From NCBI GenBank assembly GCA_964500435.1, contig CAZCNL010000010.1:23112-87111 (forward strand): a stretch of DNA of 64,000 bases. Direction: 5' to 3'. The notes below the pieces were generated by a model. It was given only the letters and a program-made list of their open reading frames with translations. It had not been told where the DNA came from and made no database searches. This DNA comes from GWF2-33-9 sp964500435. GTDB lineage: Bacteria > Bacteroidota > Ignavibacteria > Kapaibacteriales > UBA2268. Below, one piece after another: positions 44,423-53,457 of the stretch (the stretch's first letter is position 1; each line of letters begins with the position of its first letter). A program made the position numbers and the translations under genes.

Positions 44423-44776
44423 ATTTATACACAAAATTAAAAAAATTGTTAAAATAATAGCATAAAACTTGCTAATTTTTTTATTTTATGACGAATATAT
44501 GCAGATAACTATTTATGAACACTTTAGAAGATTAAAAAATTATTCCACTCAAGTTTGTTCTTTAAATATTTTAAAAGTGGTGAGTCCCTTTGACACTTTT
44601 AATTTTTAATTTATAAAGAATAACAATGAAAATCTTCATTGAGTTTTTAATATGTATCAATTTTCCATAAAAACTTTATTATTTATTATTTAATAAAAAA
44701 GCCCTACACAAATCTTTGTGTAGGGTTTGAATAAACAAATAAAATGGGGAATGAAAAAAATTATGCTGTTATAATT
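44423..44776. other. Non-coding stretch, apart from the dksA-side terminator
   Basis: This AT-rich intergenic region holds one open frame of about 37 codons from an ATG near 44500, with no ribosome binding site and no recognisable product, so I do not call it. The only supported element is the hairpin at 44702-44725. Confidence 0.6.
44702..44725 (-). terminator. Terminator of the DksA-like gene
   Basis: Ten-bp stem ccctacacaa / ttgtgtaggg with a 4-nt loop. On the minus strand it is followed by a T-run (A-run at 44694-44700). Confidence 0.85.
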
Positions 44777-46304
44777 TTATTTTTTCATTGGTTCAATTCT
44801 ATCGATTCCATCTTCTGGACAGCGTTGATGAATTTTCCAAGAGGCAGAAAGTGTGGTAATTGGTACTGCTAAAAGTCTTTCCTTTGCAATTAAAATACCA
44901 CAAACACGGCAAATACCATAAGTTTTATCTTTTATTCTTTCTAAAGCTTCGTCTAATTTTTTCAAATATTCATTTAATCGCTGGATTTGTGCATATGTTT
45001 TTTCTTTTTCAATTGGTTCGGTGCCTTGCTCGCCCATATGCATAGAATAAATCATACTTTCTTCTGCCATATCATAGCTATTGAGGTCTTCTAAACGGTC
45101 TTTTAACATCCGTAATTCATCCAATGCTTCACGCTTTGCTTCCAATATTACATTTTCAAACATTTTCAAATCTTCGTCGCTATACCGTGGCATTTTTTTA
45201 TTTGAAGTATTTTGTTGAACGGGTTCAACTTGGTCTGTTTTGCTTGTTTTAGATTTTGTTGATTTTTTAATTTCAGTAGTAGAAACTACTTGGGTTCCGT
45301 TTGTTTCTTCTGTTGTATCGATATTTTTTTCAATATTTTCAATTTCTTGCTCTTTTGAATTTTTTAAATCTGCTTCCAAAGCATCTATAGATTTTTTTAC
45401 AGCAGGTTTTTGAACGGGAATTTTTGCTGCTTCAATTTCAGGATTTTTTGATTTTTTCTTTCCTGGTGCCTTTTTAATTGCAGATTTTATTTCCTTAGCT
45501 GCTTGTGCAACTTCTGGGGGCAATTTCTTTTTCTTTTCTGTTGTTTGCTTTGCCTCTTTTTCAACATCAGGTTTAATTTCGACAACAGGCGTTTCAACTT
45601 TTTCAGCAGTTTTTTTATCAGGCTTTACTTTCGTTTCTTTTTTGGTTACTGTTTTAGTTTCAACAACAGGTGTTTCAACTTTTTCAGCAGTTTTTTTATC
45701 AGCCTTTACTTTCGTTTCTTTTTTGTCTACTGTTTTGTTTTCAACAACAGGTGTTTCAACTTTTTCGGCAGTTTTCTTATCAGGCTTTACTTTCGTTTCT
45801 TTTTTGGTTACTGTTTTGTTTTCAACAACAGGTGTTTCAACTTTTTCAGGAGCTTTTTTATCAGCCTTTACTTTCGTTTCTTTTTTGGCTACTGTTTTGT
45901 TTTCAACAACAGGTGTTTCAACTTTTTCAGGAGCTTTTTTATCANNNNNNNNNNNNNNNNNNNNNNNNNNNNNNNNNNNNNNNNNNNNNNNNNNNNNNNN
46001 NNNNNNNNNNNNNNNNNNNNNNNNNNNNNNNNNNNNNNNNNNNNGCCTTTACTTTCGTTTCTTTTTTAGTTAGTGTTTTAGTTTCGACGACAGGAGTTTC
46101 AACTTTTTCGGGAGCTTTCTTATCAGCCTTTACTTTCGTTTCTTTTTTAGCTACAGGTTTAGGAGTTGTATTTTCAGTTGGGAGAACTGGGTTTTCAATA
46201 GTTTTCGTGCTTTGCAATTCTTTAACTTTCCCCTTACTTTGCTTAGAAATTACTTCTGGCTTGGGTTCTTGGATTACATCTAATTGTTTTTTTGTTTTTG
46301 CCAT
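44777..46304 (-). CDS. TraR/DksA-type zinc-finger protein with a Lys/Pro-rich repeat array
   Basis: The frame begins at ATG 46304 with a basic N-terminus (MAKTKKQLDVIQEPKPEV). It then enters at least six copies of a 27-residue repeat (81 bp) with KVETPVVE, KKETKVK and ADKKAPE blocks, and is interrupted by an assembly gap (45945-46044). After the array, about 50 basic residues lead to the DksA-like C-terminus: coiled coil (LDELRMLKDRLEDLNSYDM), then ICRVCGILIAKERLLAVP. Only the first CxxC pair and one later Cys are kept. The gene precedes ileS-type neighbours on the minus strand, as in many Bacteroidota. The DksA part suggests RNA-polymerase binding; the array's role is unknown. Confidence 0.75.
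45580..46165 (-). repeat. 81-bp tandem repeat array coding 27-residue units
   Basis: Units start at 45580, 45661, 45742, 45823 and 45904 at an exact 81-bp period. At least one more unit (45085-like phrase at 46085) follows the gap. Copies differ by few substitutions. The array's true length is hidden by the gap, because nearly identical units collapse in assembly. Confidence 0.85.
45945..46044. other. Assembly gap of 100 N
   Basis: Exactly 100 ambiguous bases inside the repeat array, the conventional size for a gap of unknown length. The two sides are in different frames across 100 bases, so the real gap is not 100. Confidence 0.98.
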
Positions 46305-46373
46305 TTTACAACTCCATTTAAGAAAATAATAAAGAACTAATTTAATAAAAATTTATTGATTAATTACAAAAAT

Positions 46374-49300
46374 TTAAATTTTGGAAATAATAATTTTTAT
46401 TTTTTCCTCTAAAAATTCAATTTCATTGAAATCTAAATCATCATTTGAATATTCGATTTCAATCGCAAGTGTTTCATTTTTAATATATTCACTTTGTGAT
46501 AAAATCGCTTCCTTTACTGTGTCAGATGCATTAAACTTAATAGAAATTCTATCAGTAACTTCAAAACCGCTGTCTTTTCTGAAATTTTGTATGCGGTTCA
46601 CAAATTCCCGGGCGACACCTTCATTTATTAACTGAGCATCTAAAGATGTATCTAATGCAATGGTTAAATCGTCTTCACGAGCAACGAGCCATCCTTCGAT
46701 ATCCTCGCTATAAATTTCTAAATCTTCGTCAACGAATTCGAAATTTTCATTATTATAAGATACAGAGATTCTTTTATCTTTTTCAAATGCAATGATTTGC
46801 TCATTTGATAATTTCGAAATTGCTTCTGCAGATAATTTCATCAATTTACCAAATTTTTTACCCATTACTTTATAATTCGGTTTTGCTTTGCGCTTGATTA
46901 CTTCTGAATTGCTTTCATCAATAAATTCAATTCCCTTAATGTTTAATTCTTCCAAAATAATATCTTGGAATTCCATTATATTTCTTCTTTCCTGAGGTGA
47001 ATCGATTGGTATCATTATTCGCCTGAGTGGTTGACGTACACGTATTTTTGCCTTTTCTCTTAATGAACGTGCAAGGTAAACAATCTTTTGAATTACAGAC
47101 ATTTTATGTTCGAGTTCTAAATCAATTTTGCTTTCATCGACTTGAGGAAAATCTTCTAAATTAATTGAAATTGGGTCGCTTTCTCTGCGTAGTTTTTGAT
47201 AAAGTTCTTCAGCAATAAAAGGAGCCGCTGATGAAATAAGCAAAACAACATTTTTCAAAACAAAGTATAGTGTTTGGTATGCCATAATTTTTTCTTCATC
47301 GTTTTCACCTTTCCAAAAACGACGTCTGTTTCTACGAATGTACCAATTTGATAGTTCATAGATTATAAAATCTTGAATTGCTCTATGAGCTTTTGTCAAT
47401 TCGTATTCATTCATAAAAGCAGTATAATCTTTAATTAAAGAATATGTGCGAGAAATAATCCATTTATCAATTTTTGGCTTTTTATCGTATGGAATTTCGG
47501 GTAAATTCGGGTCAAAATTATCAATATTTGCATAAAGTGCAAAAAATGAGTATGTGTTTGTCAAAGACCGTAAAAAGTCGGAAATAACTGTGCGAGCTAA
47601 ATCATCAGGATTGAATAAAGTCGGCTTCCAAGGTGGATTATTTACGAATAAATACCAACGAACGGCATCGGCACCGAATTTTTCCATTATCTCAAATGGG
47701 TCAATTACGTTTCCTTTGGACTTGGACATTTTAATGCCTTTGCTATCCAATATTAATTCATTTACAACGATATTTTTAAATGCTGGTTTGTCGAACAATG
47801 CAGTTGCGATATTATGTAAAGTATAAAACCAACCTCGAGTTTGGTCGACGCCTTCAGCAATAAAATCTGCGGGGAATTGGCTTTCGAAAAGTTCTTTATT
47901 TTCGAACGGGTAATGGAATTGAGCAAAAGGCATTGAACCAGAATCAAACCATACATCAATCACTTCGTTTGTTCTTTTGTATGTTTTCCCGTCCTTAATG
48001 AAAACTACTTTATCTACGAAAGGTTTATGTAAATCTATTTCGAAATTACTTTCTTTCAATGGAACTCTTGTACCGTCTTCGTATTCATAAAAGCCTTGTT
48101 TTAACTCATCAATAGAACCAATTGCAAAAATATCGTTTTTATCTTCGACATTCACCCAGATTGGAAGAGGTGTACCCCAATATCTGTCACGTGACAAAGA
48201 CCACTCTTTAACTTCTTCGAGCCAATTACCGAATCTACCTTCACCGATTTCTTTAGGTTGCCAATTAATTGTTTTATTAAGTTCAATCATTTTATCTTTA
48301 TATTCAGGAGATTTGATGAACCAAGATTCTCGAGCGTAATACATTATTGGATTGCCTGTTCGCCAGCAATGAGGGTAACTATGCAAATAATCGAATGTTG
48401 CACGATAAATTTTACCAACAGATTTCAAATATTTAATTATATCTTTATCAGCACCTTCTTCGGTTCTATCGTCATAAGTAAATGTTTTAATTGCTCTTCC
48501 GGCGAATTCTCCCATATCTTCTGTAAAATGTCCATCAGGTGTTACTGGTTGAATAAATGGAATCTTATATTTTTTAGACATTTGATAATCATCTTCACCG
48601 AATGCAGGCGCCAAATGTACGATACCACTACCATCTTCTGTAGACACAAAATCGCCTGCAAGAACTGTTAATGCTTGCGGAAATGCTTCTTTGTCAATTT
48701 TGGCAAAAGGTAATATTTGCTCGTATTCCGTGCCAATAAGTTCGCTGCCTTTGAATTTTTGTAATATCTCGTATTCGCCATCTAAAGCAGAAAGGCGAGA
48801 TTCGGCTAAAATTAAGTAATCAACTAATATTTCACCATCTTTTAAATTACGTGTATTTTTAATTAGCACATAATCAATATTTTCTCCAACTGCTAAAGCA
48901 ACATTTGCAAGCAAAGTCCAAGGGGTTGTGGTCCATACAACTAAATGTTTACCGATTAATTCTTGAATTTTGGAATTAGTAATTTTCAATTTTAAATAGC
49001 AATTTGGGTCCTTGACGTCTTTATATCCGAGAGAAAGCTCGTGAGAACTAAGCGGAGTTGCAATAGTCGGAGATTGTGGAACTACCTTAAAACCACGGTA
49101 AATATATCCTTTATCGAAAAATTGTTTAAGTGCCCACCAAACTGATTCGATATAATCATTTGTGCAAGTTATATATGCCGTATTTAAATCGACCCAATAG
49201 CCCATTCTTTCGGTCAGATAATTCCAGCCTTTATCCATCTTTATGTTATTAAAGACAAATTCTTTGCATGCGGCATTAAATTTGTCAATACCATAAACTT

Positions 49301-49643
49301 CGATTTCTCTCTTTTCCTTCAAGCCTAATTGCTTTTCCATTGCAATTTCCACAGGTAAACCATGTGTGTCCCACCCAGCTTGACGTCGGACATAATAACC
49401 TTGCAATGTCTTATATCGGCAAACTGTATCTTTGATTGTCCTTGCCATTAAATGGTGCAATCCTGGCTTACCATTTACTGTGGGAGGACCTTCATAAAAA
49501 CTAAATACTTTATTCTTGTCATTTTTATTTAATGTCTTCTCAAAAATTTGATTGCTTTTCCAAAATTTTAGTATGCTGTGTTCATTTTTGGAATATGTAA
49601 AATCATCAGAAAATAACTGGAACTTTTTCAATTTAATCCACAA
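46374..49643 (-). CDS. ileS: Isoleucyl-tRNA synthetase
   Basis: This class I synthetase of about 1089 residues has the HIGH-region GKPGLHHLMARTIKD near residue 60, a CP1 editing domain, and KMSKS in GIKMSKSKGNVIDP near residue 640. The LHHLMARTIKD form and length fit the eukaryote-like type 2 IleRS seen in Bacteroidota, which tends to resist mupirocin. No ATG lies near the 5' end: TTG 49643 or TTG 49631 are the candidate starts. The divergent neighbour is murD. It is followed by the DksA-like gene on the same strand. Confidence 0.93.
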   Translation of the reverse strand: MWIKLKKFQLFSDDFTYSKNEHSILKFWKSNQIFEKTLNKNDKNKVFSFYEGPPTVNGKPGLHHLMARTIKDTVCRYKTLQGYYVRRQAGWDTHGLPVEIAMEKQLGLKEKREIEVYGIDKFNAACKEFVFNNIKMDKGWNYLTERMGYWVDLNTAYITCTNDYIESVWWALKQFFDKGYIYRGFKVVPQSPTIATPLSSHELSLGYKDVKDPNCYLKLKITNSKIQELIGKHLVVWTTTPWTLLANVALAVGENIDYVLIKNTRNLKDGEILVDYLILAESRLSALDGEYEILQKFKGSELIGTEYEQILPFAKIDKEAFPQALTVLAGDFVSTEDGSGIVHLAPAFGEDDYQMSKKYKIPFIQPVTPDGHFTEDMGEFAGRAIKTFTYDDRTEEGADKDIIKYLKSVGKIYRATFDYLHSYPHCWRTGNPIMYYARESWFIKSPEYKDKMIELNKTINWQPKEIGEGRFGNWLEEVKEWSLSRDRYWGTPLPIWVNVEDKNDIFAIGSIDELKQGFYEYEDGTRVPLKESNFEIDLHKPFVDKVVFIKDGKTYKRTNEVIDVWFDSGSMPFAQFHYPFENKELFESQFPADFIAEGVDQTRGWFYTLHNIATALFDKPAFKNIVVNELILDSKGIKMSKSKGNVIDPFEIMEKFGADAVRWYLFVNNPPWKPTLFNPDDLARTVISDFLRSLTNTYSFFALYANIDNFDPNLPEIPYDKKPKIDKWIISRTYSLIKDYTAFMNEYELTKAHRAIQDFIIYELSNWYIRRNRRRFWKGENDEEKIMAYQTLYFVLKNVVLLISSAAPFIAEELYQKLRRESDPISINLEDFPQVDESKIDLELEHKMSVIQKIVYLARSLREKAKIRVRQPLRRIMIPIDSPQERRNIMEFQDIILEELNIKGIEFIDESNSEVIKRKAKPNYKVMGKKFGKLMKLSAEAISKLSNEQIIAFEKDKRISVSYNNENFEFVDEDLEIYSEDIEGWLVAREDDLTIALDTSLDAQLINEGVAREFVNRIQNFRKDSGFEVTDRISIKFNASDTVKEAILSQSEYIKNETLAIEIEYSNDDLDFNEIEFLEEKIKIIISKI

Positions 49644-49768
49644 TTTTAATAAACTTACAAAATTATTAAATGTTTAGAAAAAAACGAGCAAATATTAAAA
49701 TTCTTTTATTAAAAAATGATTTCAAGTTCAAATTTTATTTAATTTTGAATAATAATAAATATCAAAAA

Positions 49769-51103
49769 ATGAATATATTAGTTATTGGTGCATCAAAAAG
49801 TGGTAAATCTGCTGCAATTTTAGCAAAAAAATTAGGTCACAATGTATTTGTAAGTGAATTGCAAAATTCAGAAAAATTTGAAGATACAATTCAAGAATTT
49901 AACAAATATTCTATTGATTATGAATTTGGGATAAATTCGTTAGCTCATTTAAATGGAATCGATTTAATAATTACTTCACCAGGTGTTCCTCGTGAAGCGG
50001 AAATTTTAGTTGAAGCGCATAAACAAGGTATAGAAACTATTTCTGAAATTGAATTTGCGTATAGAAATTGTGATAATCCAATAATTGCAATAACAGGTAC
50101 AAATGGCAAAACAACCACAACAGCGTTAATTGAATTTATTTTAAAAGTTGGTGGGAAAAAAGCTGTTGCTGCCGGTAATATTGGCTTACCTTTTTCAGAT
50201 TTAATTGGCAAGCTCGAAAAAGATGAAATAATAGTTTTGGAAATTAGCAGTTACCAACTCGATAGAATTAAATACTTTCATCCGAAAGTTGCTATTATTA
50301 CTAACATTACACCTGACCACCTCAAATATCACAAAACAATGGAAGATTATGTGGAAACAAAGTGGAAAATTTCTTCTAATCAAAATGAAAATGATTTATT
50401 AATTTTGAATTATGACGATTTGATTTTAAGAAATAATCCGATTGTCAAAAGCAAAGTTGAATATTTTTCCGTAGATTCTCAGGCTGGGGGAGCCTTTTTT
50501 CGAGATGGGAAAATAATTTTGCTAAATCAACAGCAAAAAGAGGAGGAATTAATGCTTGTTCAACAACTTAGCCTTCCGGGCAAGCACAATTTGTATAATT
50601 CTCTTGCTGCAATAATTGCAACAAGAGCATTTGAAATTAGTAATGAAGATATCCGTGATGCTTTATCACGTTTTGAAGGAGTAAATCACCGCTTAGAACC
50701 TGTCAGAGTTATTAATGGAATTAAGTTTATTAATGATTCCAAAGCAACAAACGTGAATTCAACTTGGTACGCATTAAGTAGTTTCAAAGCCCCAATTATT
50801 TGGATTGCTGGGGGACGTGGCGATAATAATAATTATGACGAACTCGATGAATACGTTGCATCAAACGTCAAAAAAATAATATGCATCGGCGAAGAGGCAG
50901 ATAATATAGCAAAGCATTTTTGTTCTTTCAAAGAGTGCGTGAAGTTCGATACTTTGGAAGAGGCAGTCTATGATGCTTTTATTTCAGCAAGTGAAAATGA
51001 TGTGGTTTTATTTTCACCAGCTTGTAAATCGTTCGATATGTTTTCGAATTTCGAACATAGAGGTGATGTTTTCAAAGATATAGTCAACAAACTTGTTTCA
51101 TAA
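49769..51103 (+). CDS. murD: UDP-N-acetylmuramoylalanine-D-glutamate ligase
   Basis: This 444-residue protein starts at ATG 49769; the open frame continues upstream to 49670 but that part lacks family likeness. Features: a Rossmann N-terminus (MNILVIGASKSGKSAA), the ATP loop ITGTNGKTTTTALI, the substrate loop LEISSYQLDRI and the C-terminal GGRGDNNNYDEL. MurD adds D-Glu to UDP-MurNAc-L-Ala in peptidoglycan synthesis. ftsW follows 37 bases downstream in the same direction. Confidence 0.93.
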   Translation: MNILVIGASKSGKSAAILAKKLGHNVFVSELQNSEKFEDTIQEFNKYSIDYEFGINSLAHLNGIDLIITSPGVPREAEILVEAHKQGIETISEIEFAYRNCDNPIIAITGTNGKTTTTALIEFILKVGGKKAVAAGNIGLPFSDLIGKLEKDEIIVLEISSYQLDRIKYFHPKVAIITNITPDHLKYHKTMEDYVETKWKISSNQNENDLLILNYDDLILRNNPIVKSKVEYFSVDSQAGGAFFRDGKIILLNQQQKEEELMLVQQLSLPGKHNLYNSLAAIIATRAFEISNEDIRDALSRFEGVNHRLEPVRVINGIKFINDSKATNVNSTWYALSSFKAPIIWIAGGRGDNNNYDELDEYVASNVKKIICIGEEADNIAKHFCSFKECVKFDTLEEAVYDAFISASENDVVLFSPACKSFDMFSNFEHRGDVFKDIVNKLVS

Positions 51104-51140
51104 AACAATTTTCCAAAGGAATTGTCTGAAGAAATAAATT

Positions 51141-52259
51141 TTGAAGCACGAAAAAACACATATTGATTGGTGGATATTCATCAGTGTCATTACATTGATG
51201 TTGTTTAGTATTGCTTTTGTTTATTCTGCGGGCAGTTATTTCGCTTTGATAAAAGGGTCAAATCCCGAGAAATTGCTATTAAGCCATACGGCTCGTGTTT
51301 TTCTTGCAATTGCATTAATGTTTATAACTGCAAGAATTGACTATCATCGTTGGAGTAAAGTATCATTTTATTTTATGCTTTTGTCATTAATAGGTTTAGT
51401 GGTGGTATTAATCGTAGGTACTGATGCAGGTGGCGCAAGACGTTGGATAAATTTAGGTATAATACCTTTTCAACCATCAGAACTTGCAAAATTTTCTGTG
51501 ATATTACATTTCGGAACTTTAATAACAAGGAAAAAAGAACAAATTAAAGATTTGAAATATGGTTATTTGCCTTTTATTCTTTGGCTTATGCTTATTGGTA
51601 TGTTGATTGGCTTAGAACCAAATTTTTCGATGTTAATATTAATATTTTTAATTGGCTTAGTAATTCTATACTTAGGAAATGCCCGAATAAAGCATTTAAT
51701 CACAACCATTGCCATAGCCTTTATCGGTGGTGGAATTTATGCTATATCTTCAACTTATCGACTTAATCGCATTTTATTTTATTTAGGCTTGCTCGAAGGA
51801 AACGCCAAAGAACGATTATCTTTCCAAGTTGAAAATTCATTAATCGCACTTGGTAGCGGTGGATTATTTGGATTAGGTCCTGGACAAAGTCGCCAAAATT
51901 TATTGCTTTCCGAACCATACAATGATTTTTTATTTTCGATAATTGGCGAAGAATATGGATTAATCGGGCTGATTATGATAATTTTACTTTTTATTTTATT
52001 TTTATGGCGTTGTGTTTATGTTGCAAAGCGAGCTCCTGACCAATTAGGTTATTTATACGTGATGGGTATTACTTTTTCGATACTAATTTTTTTCATTATT
52101 AATGCATTGGTAAATACTGCATTAATTCCTACAACTGGTGTCCCTTTGCCATTTTTAAGTTATGGGGGAACTGCTATTATCTTCAATTCAATTTTGGTGG
52201 GTATAATTTTAAATATTTCTACTCAAATTAAAAATAAAACAACAGAAGAAAAAAATTAA
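51141..52259 (+). CDS. ftsW: SEDS peptidoglycan polymerase, FtsW
   Basis: This 372-residue protein has about ten membrane helices of the SEDS family: AFVYSAGSYFAL near the start, PFQPSELAKFSVILH, LEPNFSMLILIFL, the conserved Asp/Glu region and the signature LVNTALIPTTGVPLPFLSYGG near residue 330. It polymerises glycan at the division site with a class B penicillin-binding protein. FtsW and not RodA is suggested by murD upstream. The start codon is TTG 51141; no closer ATG exists before residue 20. Confidence 0.88.
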   Translation: MKHEKTHIDWWIFISVITLMLFSIAFVYSAGSYFALIKGSNPEKLLLSHTARVFLAIALMFITARIDYHRWSKVSFYFMLLSLIGLVVVLIVGTDAGGARRWINLGIIPFQPSELAKFSVILHFGTLITRKKEQIKDLKYGYLPFILWLMLIGMLIGLEPNFSMLILIFLIGLVILYLGNARIKHLITTIAIAFIGGGIYAISSTYRLNRILFYLGLLEGNAKERLSFQVENSLIALGSGGLFGLGPGQSRQNLLLSEPYNDFLFSIIGEEYGLIGLIMIILLFILFLWRCVYVAKRAPDQLGYLYVMGITFSILIFFIINALVNTALIPTTGVPLPFLSYGGTAIIFNSILVGIILNISTQIKNKTTEEKN

Positions 52260-52299
52260 TAGTTATTCAATATTTATATTATTTATAAATTCAATAAAA

Positions 52300-53427
52300 T
52301 CAATAATTTTTCAAGAAGTCTTCTTTCCATTCCTTAAAGTTACCGTCGGCAATTTTCTCACGTGCCGTTTTGACAAGCCAAAGATAAAAAGCGATATTAT
52401 GTTGAGAAGCAATTTGCAAAGCTAAAATCTCTTGACTTAAAAATAAATGACGCAAGTAACCTAATGTAAATGAACGGCTTGCATAAGAATTTATATTTTC
52501 ATCAATTAATTTATCAGAATATTTATATTTTAAGTTACGCACATTAATTTTGCCATAAGTTGTGAAAAGTTGAGCATTGCGAGCATTACGTGTGGGAATA
52601 ACACAATCGAACATATCAACACCCATTTCGATTGCGTTTAAAATATCTTCGGGCATACCGACTCCCATTAAATAGCGAGGTTTGTCTTTTGGCAAATAAT
52701 TAGTTGAAATTTCGACGATTTCATTCATCATTTCTTTTGGCTCACCAACAGATAAGCCACCAATAGCATACCCATCGAACCCAATTTCCACCATTCTTTC
52801 AATATATTGTTTTCTATATTCGGGATATACACCACCTTGCCCAATGCCGAATTGGAATTGTTTGTAACCCCATTTTTCTGTTGTTGAAAGGAAATATTCT
52901 CTTGCACGTTTTGCCCAATTCAGCGAGAGTTCAATAGATTTTGAAATATATTGTGGCGATGAAGGAAATGGAGCACATTCGTCAAGCACCATCATAATAT
53001 CGGAACCAATTGTCCTTTGAATTTCTACAACATTTTCAGGAGAAAAAAAGTGAGTGCTGCCATCAATATGAGATTTGAACTTTACACCTTCTTCCGATAG
53101 TTTGCGAAGCGCACTTAAAGAAAAAACTTGATAACCACCGCTGTCAGTTAAAATAGGTCTATCCCAATTCATAAAGTTATGCAGTCCACCGAAATGATTT
53201 AAAACTTCCATACCAGGTCGCAAATATAAATGATAAGTATTACCAAGTATGATTTTTGCATCCATTTCGACTAATTCCCTTTGCTCGACTGCTTTGACCG
53301 TGCCTTGAGTTCCAACAGGCATAAAAATCGGTGTGGGAATTATGCCATGAGAAGTATGGAGTTCGCCTAACCTTGCGTTTGTCTTCGTGTCCTCTTTGAT
53401 TAATTTGAAAAAAAATTGTTCTGCCAC
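52300..53427 (-). CDS. tgt: Queuine/preQ1 tRNA-ribosyltransferase
   Basis: This 375-residue TIM-barrel enzyme has ILTDSGGYQVFSL, GDIMMVLDECAP-like segment (SDIMMVLDECAPFPSS), the GIGQGGVYPEYR loop and FDCVIPTRNARNAQL. It exchanges guanine 34 for preQ1 in tRNAs with GUN anticodons; queE in the window belongs to the same pathway. The C-terminal zinc site of the usual form (CxCx2C..H) is absent: the segment near residue 312 reads DENINSYASRSFTLGYLRHL, without Cys. Many Bacteroidota enzymes share this lack, as I recall. The start is GTG 53427. Confidence 0.92.
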   Translation of the reverse strand: MAEQFFFKLIKEDTKTNARLGELHTSHGIIPTPIFMPVGTQGTVKAVEQRELVEMDAKIILGNTYHLYLRPGMEVLNHFGGLHNFMNWDRPILTDSGGYQVFSLSALRKLSEEGVKFKSHIDGSTHFFSPENVVEIQRTIGSDIMMVLDECAPFPSSPQYISKSIELSLNWAKRAREYFLSTTEKWGYKQFQFGIGQGGVYPEYRKQYIERMVEIGFDGYAIGGLSVGEPKEMMNEIVEISTNYLPKDKPRYLMGVGMPEDILNAIEMGVDMFDCVIPTRNARNAQLFTTYGKINVRNLKYKYSDKLIDENINSYASRSFTLGYLRHLFLSQEILALQIASQHNIAFYLWLVKTAREKIADGNFKEWKEDFLKNY

Positions 53428-53457
53428 AGTGTTTTTGTAAATTTTAATGATGAAATA

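Noticed and set aside
44500..44613. Small frame in the gap between the cassette-like patch and the DksA-like gene
   Set aside because: About 37 codons with no ribosome binding site and no family likeness.
45580..46165. CRISPR array, suggested by regular repeats
   Set aside because: The units are directly adjacent at 81 bp without unique spacers and they encode protein repeats.
45503..46329. Three long plus-strand frames with Phe-rich or Ser-rich repeats
   Set aside because: They are antisense shadows of the 81-bp array, whose period is a multiple of three and so keeps all frames open.
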